Assembly: GCA_049651845.1 (NCBI GenBank)
Contig: JBASCW010000023.1
Span: forward strand, 62,001-126,000
Direction: 5' to 3'
From: RBG-16-66-20 sp049651845
GTDB taxonomy: Bacteria; Pseudomonadota; Gammaproteobacteria; Burkholderiales; SG8-39
Length of the DNA stretch: 64,000 nt
Positions 47,567-56,413 of the stretch are shown piece after piece (within the stretch, counting starts at the first letter, position 1; every line of letters begins with the position of its first letter). A program made the translations under genes and the position numbers. The notes beneath the pieces were generated by a model. It searched no databases and was not told where the DNA came from. It saw only the letters and a list, made by a program, of their open reading frames with translations.

Positions 47567-48673
47567 CTAGCTGTTGAAGAAATCGTTGACGCAGCGCGCC
47601 ACGTGCTCGACGTCGGCGGCGGACAGCGTCTGGTTGACCGGCAGCGTGAGGATCCGCCGCGCCTGGCGCTCGGTGGCCGGGAACTGGCCCTCGCGGCAGC
47701 CCAGGTCGCGCGCCGCGGGTTGCAGGTGAATCGGCACCGGGTAATGGATGGCGGTGCCCACGCCGCGGCTCGCCAGGTATTTCTGCAGCTCGTCGCGCCG
47801 GTCGGCCTGGATCACGTAGGTATGGTAGGTGTTGAATTCCTTCGGCGCCTCGGGCGGGACGAACACCGCTTTGCGCTGGAGCAGGCGGTCGTAGAGCGCC
47901 GCATTGCCGCGGCGCTGCTCGGTGATGCGGCCGAGGCGCGTGAGGCGGTAGCGCAGGATCGCGGCCTGCAGCGTGTCCATGCGCGACACGAAGCCGAAGC
48001 GCTCGACCGTGTTGCGGTCGATGAGCCCGTGGTTGCGCATCGAGCGCGCGGCGGCGGCGATGCGCTCGTCGTTGGTGGTCAGGAAGCCGCCGTCGCCGCA
48101 GGCATTGAAATTCTTGAGCGGGTGCGCCGAGAAGCAGCCGACGTCGCCGTAGCTGCCGCTCATGCGGCCGGCGTATTTCGAGCCGATGGCCTGCGCGGCG
48201 TCTTCGACGACAGCAAGCTTGTGGCGCGCCGCGATCGCCATGATCTCGTCCATGCGCGCCATGCGGCCCGTCAGGTGCACCGGCATGATCGCGCGCGTGC
48301 GCGGCGTGATCGCCGCCTCGATCTGCGCGGGGTCGATGTTCTGGTCGGGCAGCACGTCCACGAACACCGGCTTCGCGCGCAGGTGCGCGATCACCGCGGT
48401 GGAGGCGACGAACGAGTTGGGCGGGGTGATCACCTCGTCGCCGGAGCCGACCCCGAGCGCCGCGAGCGCGATCACGAGGGCGTCGGTGCCGGAATTGAGC
48501 GCGACGGCGTGCTTTACCCCGGTGAACGCCGCCAATTCGCCTTCGAGCCGCTCGACCGCCTCGCCGCCGATGTAGATGCCCGAGCGCAGCACCACTTCGA
48601 TGACCGGCAGCAGCGCCTCGCGCTCCTCCTCGTATTGCGCGCCGATGTTGACGTAGGGAACTTCGCGGCGCAA
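47567..48673 (-). CDS. DegT/DnrJ/EryC1 sugar aminotransferase (second of a pair)
   Basis: 368 aa from a TTG at 48673; an in-frame GTG at 48694 would overlap the upstream stop and is the alternative. PVHLTGRMARMDEI, EDAAQAIGSKYAG and CFSAHPLKNFNACGDGG with PLP lysine K187 define a DegT enzyme of the HPLKN type, different from the YPTK and FPSK types at 36017 and 30425. It lies 11 bp from a homologous aminotransferase gene; the two are clearly diverged, so they probably act at different carbons or on different intermediates. The substrate is unknown. Confidence 0.85.
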   Translation of the reverse strand: MRREVPYVNIGAQYEEEREALLPVIEVVLRSGIYIGGEAVERLEGELAAFTGVKHAVALNSGTDALVIALAALGVGSGDEVITPPNSFVASTAVIAHLRAKPVFVDVLPDQNIDPAQIEAAITPRTRAIMPVHLTGRMARMDEIMAIAARHKLAVVEDAAQAIGSKYAGRMSGSYGDVGCFSAHPLKNFNACGDGGFLTTNDERIAAAARSMRNHGLIDRNTVERFGFVSRMDTLQAAILRYRLTRLGRITEQRRGNAALYDRLLQRKAVFVPPEAPKEFNTYHTYVIQADRRDELQKYLASRGVGTAIHYPVPIHLQPAARDLGCREGQFPATERQARRILTLPVNQTLSAADVEHVARCVNDFFNS

Positions 48674-48683
48674 AGCGGCGCTC

Positions 48684-49787
48684 TCACCGGCCACGGTAGA
48701 AGTCGCGGACCGTGGCGATGACATAGTCGATTTCCTCGTGCGACAGGTGCTGGTCGCAGGGGAAGGTGATGATGTTCCTGGTGTGCCTGTCCGACACCGG
48801 GAAATCTCCCTCGCGGTGGCCGAGATGGGCGAGCCCGGGCTGCCGGTAGATCGGCACCGGATAGTGGACCTTGGCCTCGATGCCCTTCTTGATGCAATGC
48901 TCGAGCAGCGCGTCGCGCTGCTCCGCGAAGACGATGTAGAGGTGGTACACGACGCGCATTTCCGCCGGGCGCGGAGGGATGCGGATCTGCCTGACGGCGC
49001 CCAGGCCCTGGTCGTAGCGGCGCGCATTCTCGATGCGCCGGTTCGCGATGTCGACGGCGTGGGGGATCAGCCAGTTGCCGACCACCGCCTGGATGGTGTC
49101 CAGGCGCGAGTTGTAGCCCATCAGCACCACCGTGTCGCGATCCTCCAGGCCGTGGTTGCGCATCAGGCGCAGCTTGCGCGCGAGCTCGTCGTCGTCGGTG
49201 GTGATGAGCCCGCCGTCGGACCAGACGTTGACGTTCTTCAGCGGGTGCAGCGAGAACGCCCCGGCCAGGCCCCAGGAGCCGGCGTTCTTGCCGTCGATCG
49301 CGCCGAGGATGGACTGGCACGCGTCCTCGATCACCGCCAGGTTGTGGGCTCTGGCGAACGGCAGCACCTTGCGCATGTCGGTCATGTAGCCGGTGAAGTG
49401 CACCGGCACGATGGCTTTCGTCTTCTTCGTCAGCGCGCGCTCGAGCTTCGAGGTGTCCATGCAGAACGTGTCGTCGCAGTCGACGAACACCGGGCGCGCG
49501 CCGATCTCGCAGATCGCCCCGACGGTGGCGACGAAGGTGTTGGCCGTCGTGATCACTTCGTCGCCGTGCCCGACGCCCGCGGCCTTGAGGCCGAGCTTGA
49601 TGGCGTCGGTGCCGGAATTGACGCCGATGGCGTGCTTGACGCCGATTAGCCGCGCGAAGCGCTGCTCGAATTCCTGCAGCGGCTTGCCGAGCGTGAAGTC
49701 GCCCGTCGGCACGAAGGCCTTGAGCTGCTGCCAGAGGTCTTCGCAGTTGCCGAACTGCTGGGCGAGGTAGGAATAGCGTACGCGCAT
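48684..49787 (-). CDS. DegT/DnrJ/EryC1 sugar aminotransferase (first of a pair)
   Basis: 367 aa. The start RYSYLAQQFGN and TGDFTLGKPLQEFE resemble the N-terminal region of this family. PVHFTGYMTDMRKVL, EDACQSILGAIDGK and AFSLHPLKNVNVWSDGG with PLP lysine K184 are the active-site strands. It follows the E1 beta gene by 10 bases in the minus-strand operon. In such clusters DegT enzymes convert keto to amino sugars using glutamate. Which keto sugar it uses is unknown. Confidence 0.87.
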   Translation of the reverse strand: MRVRYSYLAQQFGNCEDLWQQLKAFVPTGDFTLGKPLQEFEQRFARLIGVKHAIGVNSGTDAIKLGLKAAGVGHGDEVITTANTFVATVGAICEIGARPVFVDCDDTFCMDTSKLERALTKKTKAIVPVHFTGYMTDMRKVLPFARAHNLAVIEDACQSILGAIDGKNAGSWGLAGAFSLHPLKNVNVWSDGGLITTDDDELARKLRLMRNHGLEDRDTVVLMGYNSRLDTIQAVVGNWLIPHAVDIANRRIENARRYDQGLGAVRQIRIPPRPAEMRVVYHLYIVFAEQRDALLEHCIKKGIEAKVHYPVPIYRQPGLAHLGHREGDFPVSDRHTRNIITFPCDQHLSHEEIDYVIATVRDFYRGR

Positions 49788-49797
49788 CGCGGTCTCG

Positions 49798-50880
49798 TCA
49801 GAAAGGGCCTTTGAATGACGGATCCGGCTTGTCGATCGGCACGCCCTTGCGCGCCGCCATCGCCTCCTGCTTCGCCGCCTCGACTGCTGCAGGCGCGAGA
49901 TCGCACAGCGCGTGCACCGCGTCGATGATGTGCGTGGAATCCGGGTAGTACACCTCGGCGAGCGCGAGGCTGCTCGGCGTCGGGTGGTCGGGCAGGCCGA
50001 TGCGCAGCGGCGGGCGCTTGAAGGCGCTCCAGTGGGTCTCGGCGAGCCGCGCGACGATTTCCGCGCCCGGGCCGAGCGTGCGCCAGCCGGAATCGACCAC
50101 GATGAGCTTGCCGGTCCGCCGCAGCGATTCCTCGATCGGCTTCATGACGAGCGGGCGCAGCACGCGCAGGTCGATGACCTCGCATTCGCAGCCCGAACGC
50201 GCCAGCGCGTCGGCGGCGCGCAGCGCCTCGAGCAGCATGTAGGAGGACGCGACGATCGTTACGTCGCGGCCGTTGCGGGCCATGCGCGGGCCGTCCAGGG
50301 GCACGCGCACGGCCCCGCTCGGTACCGCGCCGGTCACGTAGTGCAGCCAGCGATGCTCGAGAAACACCACCGGGTTGTCGTCGTCGATGGAGGAAAGCAG
50401 CATGCCCTTGAACTGCGCCGGCGTCGTGGGCATCACGACCTTGAGGCCGGGGATGTGCGCGAACAGGGTGTCGAGGCACTGTGAATGCTGCGGGCCCTGG
50501 CCCCAGCCGCGGCCGATGACCATGCGCACGGTGAGCGGCACGCGGTGGTGGCCGTTGGTCACGTAATGGCTTTTCGCCGCGGTGTTGAAGAGCTGCTCCA
50601 GGCACAGCAGCGCGAAGTCCACCCGCTGGTGCGTCATGATCGGCCGCTGGCCCATCAGGGCGCTGCCGACCGCGATGCCGGTGAGGCCGTTCTCGGCCAC
50701 CGGCATGTCCATCACGCGCTGCGGGCCGAATTTCTCCAGCAGGCCCTTGGTGGTGCCGAAAATGCCGCCCGGATCAGTCACGCCCTCGCCGATCAGGTAG
50801 GCCTCGGGATGCTCGGCGAGGGCGGCGTCCAGGCCCTCGCGGATCGCCTCCGCCGCCGAAATGACGCGCTCAGCCTGCAT
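49798..50880 (-). CDS. TPP-dependent dehydrogenase E1 component, beta subunit-like
   Basis: 360 aa, transketolase-like pyrimidine-binding domain (AYLIGEGVTDPGG, RVMDMPVAENGLTGIAVGSALMG) followed by a C-terminal transketolase domain (DVTIVASSYMLLEALRAADAL, VIDLRVLRPL). This is the E1 beta pattern of 2-oxo-acid and acetoin dehydrogenases. The E1 alpha gene overlaps it by 11 bases, so the two form an alpha2beta2 enzyme. No E2 lipoyl acyltransferase or E3 gene is present, so the complex probably transfers its two-carbon intermediate to something else, possibly a keto sugar as proposed for AviB1/AviB2-type proteins. Confidence 0.88.
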   Translation of the reverse strand: MQAERVISAAEAIREGLDAALAEHPEAYLIGEGVTDPGGIFGTTKGLLEKFGPQRVMDMPVAENGLTGIAVGSALMGQRPIMTHQRVDFALLCLEQLFNTAAKSHYVTNGHHRVPLTVRMVIGRGWGQGPQHSQCLDTLFAHIPGLKVVMPTTPAQFKGMLLSSIDDDNPVVFLEHRWLHYVTGAVPSGAVRVPLDGPRMARNGRDVTIVASSYMLLEALRAADALARSGCECEVIDLRVLRPLVMKPIEESLRRTGKLIVVDSGWRTLGPGAEIVARLAETHWSAFKRPPLRIGLPDHPTPSSLALAEVYYPDSTHIIDAVHALCDLAPAAVEAAKQEAMAARKGVPIDKPDPSFKGPF

Positions 50881-51895
50881 AGATGCGCGCCGCGATGGTG
50901 GCGGGATCCGGGGCAGGCGCTTTTTCGGCCGCGTCGAACTCGCGCTCGACTTCCGCGGCGATCTCCTGCTTCATGCGCGCCTCCTCGGCGGGCGACAGCT
51001 TGCCCGACGAAGAAAGTCTGCGCCGCAGCTGTTCGATCGGGTCCTGCGCCTTCCACGACTGGAACTCGGCCTCGGTGCGATAGCCGATCTGGTTGTCGTA
51101 GTTCGGGCCGCAATGCTCCCGCCAGCGGTAGGTATCGGCCTGGATGAACGACGGGCCGCGGCCGGCGCGCGCGCGCGCGACCGCGGCTGCGGCAGCACCA
51201 TGGACGGCCTCGATGTAGTTGCCGTCGATCCTCTCGGCGGGCATGCCGTGCGCGCGACCCAGCTCGGCGAGCGGCCGGTCGGGCTGGCGCTCGCGCAGCG
51301 GCGTATAGACCGAGTACAGGTTGTTCTCGCAGACGAAGATGGCCGGCAGCGCATGCAGCGCCGCGAAATTGGCGGATTCGTGGTACACGCCTTCCTCCAG
51401 CGAGGCGTCGCCGAGATAGATCACCGCGACCCCGTCGGTGCCGCGCTGCTTCAGCGCCAGCGCCGCGCCCACGCCCACCGGGATCGAGGCGGCCACGATC
51501 GGCAGGCTTAGGAGCATGCCCGCCTTCGAGTCGAAGAGATGCATCGAGCCGCCGCGCCCGCCGCAGCAGCCGGTCTGCCTGCCCATCAGCTCGCCGAGCA
51601 TTGCCGCGAGATTGCCGCCCTTGGCAAGGTAGTGCGCATGGCAGCGGTGCGTGGAGACCACCTGGTCCGACGGCCGCAGCAGGCGGCTGATGCCCACCGG
51701 CACCGCTTCCTGGCCGATCGACAGGTGCACCGGGCAGCGCATCATTTCCTTGGGGTAGCGGACGGCGATTTCCTCTTCCACCATCCGGATGCGCAGCATG
51801 TCGCGGTACATCTGCCGCAACTCGGCTTCGCCCAATGCCGCGCCCTGCGCGGCCTGCTCGGTGTCGGGTTTCTTGGAGTGCACCTTCGCCGTCAT
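50870..51895 (-). CDS. TPP-dependent dehydrogenase E1 component, alpha subunit-like
   Basis: 341 aa. MYRDMLRIRMVEEEIAVRY, HLSIGQEAVPVGI, STHRCHAHYLAKGG, GRGGSMHLFD and the TPP-binding stretch from YLGDASLEEGVYHE to FVCENNLYSVYTPL identify an E1 alpha subunit. The TPP motif begins GDA instead of the usual GDG. The last 60 residues are charged and helical. It overlaps the SIS-isomerase gene by 4 bases and E1 beta by 11. It is the catalytic partner for cleavage or transfer of an alpha-keto acid-derived unit. Confidence 0.88.
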   Translation of the reverse strand: MTAKVHSKKPDTEQAAQGAALGEAELRQMYRDMLRIRMVEEEIAVRYPKEMMRCPVHLSIGQEAVPVGISRLLRPSDQVVSTHRCHAHYLAKGGNLAAMLGELMGRQTGCCGGRGGSMHLFDSKAGMLLSLPIVAASIPVGVGAALALKQRGTDGVAVIYLGDASLEEGVYHESANFAALHALPAIFVCENNLYSVYTPLRERQPDRPLAELGRAHGMPAERIDGNYIEAVHGAAAAAVARARAGRGPSFIQADTYRWREHCGPNYDNQIGYRTEAEFQSWKAQDPIEQLRRRLSSSGKLSPAEEARMKQEIAAEVEREFDAAEKAPAPDPATIAARIYAG

Positions 51896-52485
51896 GCTTT
51901 CGCCTTTTCCGCCAGTCTCATGCCCATCGATATGTCGAGCACCGCGTGGCAGATCGACAGGTGCGAGATCTCCACGAAACCGTAGCGGCCGTCGGGCACG
52001 TAGAAGTTCACGTCGCCCAGTTGCCGCAGCTTGTTGTCCGGGCCGAAGCCCGACAGCGTGACCACGTCCATCGTCGCCGCGCGCGCTGCGTCCACGGCGC
52101 GCAGGATGTTGGCCGAATTCCCGGAGCTGGAGATCGCGACCAGCAGGTCCCCGGCGCGGCCGTGCATCTCGACCTGCTTGGCGAATACCTGCTCGAAGCC
52201 GAGGTCGTTGCCCAGGCAGGTCAGCGTGGTCCCGTCGTTCAGCGACACCGAGGCGAAGCCGCCGTTCTTCATCCAGTCGGTGGCCATGTGGCTGCAGATG
52301 CCCGCCGAGCCGCCGTTGCCGACGAAGAAGATGCGCGTCCGGTCGCGCTTGGTGCGCTCCGCGGTGGCGAGGAACCTTGCCGTCGCGTCCGCCAGCGGCA
52401 GCGCCGCGCCCGCGCGGTCGCTCGCCTGGATCCGCTCGCCCAGCGTGCCGAGCGTGCGGAAGTAGCCTTCGAGTTCGCCTTTCAT
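51892..52485 (-). CDS. SIS-domain sugar-phosphate isomerase (GmhA-like)
   Basis: 197 aa, one SIS domain. FFVGNGGSAGICSHMATDWMKNGG is the phosphosugar-binding loop of GmhA-like isomerases; LVAISSSGNSANILRAVDAA and VEISHLSICHAV follow. GmhA converts sedoheptulose 7-phosphate to D-glycero-D-manno-heptose 7-phosphate. Pairing with the HldE-like gene 19 bp upstream supports a heptose or related higher-sugar route, although the core LPS heptose genes normally lie elsewhere, so this copy may serve a specialised sugar. Confidence 0.83.
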   Translation of the reverse strand: MKGELEGYFRTLGTLGERIQASDRAGAALPLADATARFLATAERTKRDRTRIFFVGNGGSAGICSHMATDWMKNGGFASVSLNDGTTLTCLGNDLGFEQVFAKQVEMHGRAGDLLVAISSSGNSANILRAVDAARAATMDVVTLSGFGPDNKLRQLGDVNFYVPDGRYGFVEISHLSICHAVLDISMGMRLAEKAKA

Positions 52486-52504
52486 CGGTCGGGCCGGGCT
52501 CGCG

Positions 52505-54070
52505 CTACTTCAGGAGGGCGGTGAGGTACTTCAGCAGCGGCACCTTCTCCACCGACTGGCGGTGGCCGATGATGCCTACTTTCATCGCGCCCACCGCGTT
52601 GCCGACGAAGCCGATCAGCTCCATGTCGCCGCCGGCGGCCACCAGCGGCGAGGTAATGGCAAGGAAAGCGTCGCCGGCGCCCATGGTATCGGTCGCCTCG
52701 CTCGTGAAGGCCGGGATGCGGTGCACTTCGCCCTTGCCGCCGTCGTAGGTCACGCAGCCGCTGCGCCCGTGGGTGATGATGATGCGTCCGCATTTCACGC
52801 GCGACGGCAGCTGCGTCGTGACGATTTCCCCGATGTCGGCGTACTTGTCCGAAACCGCCAGGTGCGCCTCCGGGGCGTCGATGCAGATGTAATCCGCGCG
52901 CGGATACTTGGTGATCAGGTTGAAGCCCATGTTGGCGCTGTTGCTCTGCGCGTTCACGGCAACGAAGCGCGCATTTCCCGTGATCGCCTGCGTCGCCACT
53001 TTCGAAATCAGGCCGTGGCCGAAGTCGGTCACGATCACCACGTCGTGGGAGGGGGCGAGGCGCTCGATCTCGGCGACGAACGAGGCCTCGAGATCGCCGG
53101 TGATCGGCGAATCCTCCATGAACTGGACCTCGAACAGCTTGCGGAAGTAGCCCGATTCGATGAAGCGGCACTTGCGCGTGGTCGGTACCCCGTGCCGGGT
53201 AATCGCCGTCAACCGGACGTTCGGCTTGAGTGCATTGCGCACGACCTCGTTGTACTCGTCCGAATCGCCCAGGCAGGTGAGCACTTCCACGTTGCGGCAG
53301 AAGCCCGCCACGTGGTTGGCCGCGGCGATGACGCCGCCGGCGAAAACCTCGCGCTCCCGGTACAGCGTCGGAATCAGGTTTTCCTTAGGCGACTTGCCGA
53401 GCGGCCGCACGTACTGATATTCGTCGATGATCGTGTCGCCGATGAGCAGCACTTTCAGTCCGGCGATGCCTTCGATCATCTCGGTCAGCTTGCCGAGCAC
53501 GTTGCGCTCGCGCATGTTCTGCAGGTAGGCGCGCGTATCCGGGTCGGAGACGTCGAAATGCCGGTTGAGCAGCGACGACGAGCTGAAGACGATGTCGTCC
53601 GTGAAATGGATCCTGCCGCCGTGCGCTTCCACGGCATGGCGCTCGTCGACGATCCTTCCGGTGATGTCCTCGGTGGACTCGACGTAGTCGGAGCCCTTCA
53701 CGTACACGTTGGGCTTGACGGCGTGCAGCACCTCCACCGCGGTCGGCGCCTCGTTGACGCCCACCCAGTCAACGCAGGAAAGCGCGGCGAGCATCTCAGC
53801 GCGCAAGGAGGACGTGAACACCGGCCGGTCGGGGCCCTTGTTGACGAACCGGTCGCCCGTCACCGTGACGATCAGCACGTCGCCCTGCTGGCGGGCGAGT
53901 TCGAGATGCCGGACGTGGCCGAGGTGCAGCAGGTCGAATGCGCCATGCGCCAGCACCACGCTCCGACCGCCACGGCGCGCCTCGGCGGCAACCGCCGCGA
54001 GCTGGTCGATGGTGAGGATCTTGTCGCGGGCAGCGCGCGGATTCGCCTGCACCTGCCGTTCGGATTTCAT
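52505..54070 (-). CDS. Bifunctional HldE-like protein with reversed domain order (nucleotidyltransferase-kinase)
   Basis: 521 aa. N-terminal cytidylyltransferase-like domain (about 20-175): VVLAHGAFDLLHLGHVRHL with the HxGH motif, VTVTGDRFVNKGPDRPVF and VKGSDY, as in RfaE2. The C-terminal PfkB/ribokinase domain (about 205-521) has LLIGDTIIDEYQYV, a substrate loop FAGGVIAAANHVA and the catalytic DTMGAGDAF with the anion-hole GAGD. In E. coli HldE the kinase is N-terminal and the adenylyltransferase C-terminal; here the order is swapped. Predicted: phosphorylation at C1 and nucleotidyl activation of a heptose-like phosphate. It is the first gene of the seven-gene operon. Confidence 0.85.
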   Translation of the reverse strand: MKSERQVQANPRAARDKILTIDQLAAVAAEARRGGRSVVLAHGAFDLLHLGHVRHLELARQQGDVLIVTVTGDRFVNKGPDRPVFTSSLRAEMLAALSCVDWVGVNEAPTAVEVLHAVKPNVYVKGSDYVESTEDITGRIVDERHAVEAHGGRIHFTDDIVFSSSSLLNRHFDVSDPDTRAYLQNMRERNVLGKLTEMIEGIAGLKVLLIGDTIIDEYQYVRPLGKSPKENLIPTLYREREVFAGGVIAAANHVAGFCRNVEVLTCLGDSDEYNEVVRNALKPNVRLTAITRHGVPTTRKCRFIESGYFRKLFEVQFMEDSPITGDLEASFVAEIERLAPSHDVVIVTDFGHGLISKVATQAITGNARFVAVNAQSNSANMGFNLITKYPRADYICIDAPEAHLAVSDKYADIGEIVTTQLPSRVKCGRIIITHGRSGCVTYDGGKGEVHRIPAFTSEATDTMGAGDAFLAITSPLVAAGGDMELIGFVGNAVGAMKVGIIGHRQSVEKVPLLKYLTALLK

Positions 54071-54135
54071 CCGCGGCTCGTCACTCCACAGTAGGTTTGC
54101 CCGGTACTGAAGGCAATGGGTTCAAACCGCTGAAT

Positions 54136-54141
54136 TATAAT
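54136..54141 (+). promoter_or_regulatory. Plus-strand -10 element (TATAAT)
   Basis: A perfect TATAAT in the 180-bp divergent gap between the HldE-like gene and the membrane transferase gene. No matching -35 is obvious. The predicted transcription start is near 54148. The rest of the gap holds no recognised feature. Confidence 0.5.
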
Positions 54142-54250
54142 ACGAATCGCGTTTATCCGAGTGTCGGGCGGCGGGATGGGGCGTGCACATGCGCCCGACC
54201 GAGCTGGACCGGACGCTGTATTCGCCCTCGATGGTTGCGGAGACTGCCAG

Positions 54251-56413
54251 GTGATAGAAGCAAGCACAGGATCAGGAGGAAACAGGCTCGCGGCCAGCCG
54301 CGTCATCGATCTCTTCGCCACGGTGCTGGCGGTCGGCATGGTCGCGCTGCTGTTTGCCTTGCATGTGTCATTGGCGCTGAAGTATCCGTATTTCAACCAG
54401 TTCTCCAATGTGGAGGACTGGGCCTACACGAACATCGCGGCGCGCAACTACCTCGAATACGGGTTCCTGCAGACATTTTTCCTGCAGGACTACTCGGCGA
54501 GCATGTACGCGGCGGACCACCCGTTCGTGTACAACCACATGCCGCCGGGCCCCGACCTGATGAGCGCCGCGTTTCTCGCGCTGACCGGGGGCGACTACCA
54601 CTGGACGCGGATCCTCTTCGGCGCGCTGGCGGTGCCGGGCATGTACTACTACGTGCGCTTCGTGTCGCTCATCCTCGGCGCACAGCGCATTCCCGGCGCC
54701 GCGCTGGCGCTGGTCATCGCGGGTCCGTTCATCGCGATGAACCATCTGCAGACGGAAGTGCACAGCATCTTCCTGCTGCTGTGCTTCGCGCCGATGTGCT
54801 GGCTGATCGAGTACTACCGGCAGGGCGGTCGCTGGCGGGTGTATGCGGCGTTCGCGGCCACCTTCCTGCTCTCCATCTACATCCAGTACATCCTTCTGGC
54901 GGCGGCGCTGTTTGCCTGGATCTTCCTCTACGTGTTCCGGCTGACGCCGATCCCGCGGCGCCAGTTCGTGCTGATGGTCTGCACCATCTTCGCCGGCATC
55001 GGGGCGCACCTGCTCCAGAACCTGATCTACCTTGGCCCGGAATTGTTCGCGCGGGAGCTGATCTACACCATCGGCAACCGCACCGTCGGCGTACCGACCC
55101 AGGAAGAGTTGCGCAGCTTCTACCTCGACGCAGGGCTGGTGCATCATGGCGCGCAGCGGGCGCAGGCGGGTCTGCTCAGCTGGACGCTGATCGGCAATCT
55201 CAGGTTCCGCTATGCGTTCCTGATTGCACCACTGTTCATCGCTTTTCTCGCGACTGGAGCCATTGCGGCGCGGCTGGCAACGCGCTTCGAGGGATTCCGG
55301 CACGTCGCCTATCCGACTTCCGGGCTGTTCGACGGCAACGGCACCCAAGCCGGATTCATATTGCGCCTGTTCGGCTGGGCGGCAGCAACGATTACGTCAG
55401 TCATCCTGCTTTTCCCGGCGCACACCCAGGAAGTGAACCTGAGCACCTACGGCGGCATCAATCTCCTGCTGACGGCGGTGCCGATTACCGCCTTGCTCGG
55501 CCGCCTGCTCCTGCTGGTGCAGCCGCTTCTCGAGGCGGAGTTGGTGCGGCGCCTTGCGTTCTACTTTGCGAAAGGGAACCGCACCTGGATGCTGACATGG
55601 CTGGTGGTCGGCCTGGCGGCGTCTACGGCGGTCGGATTCGCAGTCATTTGGCCGATTGCAACGCACGACGGTAGCGTGCGGATTTTCATCTGGGCAGTCA
55701 CAAGGGCTGTCGATGCCTTTATCGAGCACGACCGAATCGCCATGCGTGTCGTGACGGCGGCGGCGGGCACAGCAATTGCTGCGGTGCTGGTGGTTCTCAG
55801 TTGGGTGCGATTCCGGTCCGCGCAGGATGACGGCGGCTCTTTGGCAGGCCACTGGGTGACGATCGGCGCCGTTGCGCGGGGCGCTTTCCTGTTTGCGGCC
55901 ATCGCGACCATGGCCGCCATTTGCACCCGCGCGGCGGACGAATTGGCGGAAACCTTCGGGCGGGCGACCGAACGCAACGAACTCGAGCCTCTCATCGCGC
56001 TCCAGGACTACAAGGGGCGGCTCTTCATGACGAACATCAACGTTCCGGCCATCGGGTTTTTCGCGCACAGCCCGGGCTACGGCGTCTGCGGCCGCGACTC
56101 GGTCCCGGCGGACGGCGGCCTGAATCGCGATGACTGCAAGATGGCCCAGATGCGGCGCCAGAAATACTGGAACGAAAAACGGCCGGAGATATTCATTTAC
56201 TTCAAGAAATCGCGCGTCTTTCCCGGCTTCGCGACCTGCTGGCCGAAGGATGCCTACCTCGGAGTCATGCGCGGCGGGTCGGGCTGCAACGAGGAACTGG
56301 GCGAGCGGCTGGCATCGCAGTATCGCGTCATCGGGACGAACGATCTCTACGACGTCTACGATCTGCAATCCCGGCGCCGGTCCGTCGGACCGGAAGCGCC
56401 GATCCGCCGTTGA
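54251..56413 (+). CDS. GT-C membrane glycosyltransferase-like protein
   Basis: About 720 aa from GTG at 54251; starts at 54161 (GTG) or 54176 (ATG) in the same frame are possible. A short cytoplasmic head precedes the first helix (VIDLFATVLAVGMVALLFALHV). The first periplasmic loop has acidic FSNVEDWAYTNIAAR and HMPPGPDLMSAAF, the pattern of polyprenyl-phosphate-sugar-dependent GT-C enzymes (PMT/ArnT/GT39-like). About eleven hydrophobic segments are followed by a soluble cysteine-containing C-terminal domain (residues about 585-720). It is coupled to a GT2 gene by a 4-base overlap, suggesting that gene supplies its polyprenyl donor. Confidence 0.7.
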   Translation: MIEASTGSGGNRLAASRVIDLFATVLAVGMVALLFALHVSLALKYPYFNQFSNVEDWAYTNIAARNYLEYGFLQTFFLQDYSASMYAADHPFVYNHMPPGPDLMSAAFLALTGGDYHWTRILFGALAVPGMYYYVRFVSLILGAQRIPGAALALVIAGPFIAMNHLQTEVHSIFLLLCFAPMCWLIEYYRQGGRWRVYAAFAATFLLSIYIQYILLAAALFAWIFLYVFRLTPIPRRQFVLMVCTIFAGIGAHLLQNLIYLGPELFARELIYTIGNRTVGVPTQEELRSFYLDAGLVHHGAQRAQAGLLSWTLIGNLRFRYAFLIAPLFIAFLATGAIAARLATRFEGFRHVAYPTSGLFDGNGTQAGFILRLFGWAAATITSVILLFPAHTQEVNLSTYGGINLLLTAVPITALLGRLLLLVQPLLEAELVRRLAFYFAKGNRTWMLTWLVVGLAASTAVGFAVIWPIATHDGSVRIFIWAVTRAVDAFIEHDRIAMRVVTAAAGTAIAAVLVVLSWVRFRSAQDDGGSLAGHWVTIGAVARGAFLFAAIATMAAICTRAADELAETFGRATERNELEPLIALQDYKGRLFMTNINVPAIGFFAHSPGYGVCGRDSVPADGGLNRDDCKMAQMRRQKYWNEKRPEIFIYFKKSRVFPGFATCWPKDAYLGVMRGGSGCNEELGERLASQYRVIGTNDLYDVYDLQSRRRSVGPEAPIRR

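Noticed and set aside
54161..54250. An N-terminal extension of the 54251 membrane protein from GTG 54161 or ATG 54176.
   Set aside because: The added residues resemble no signal or domain. It cannot be excluded, so the alternatives are named in the feature entry.
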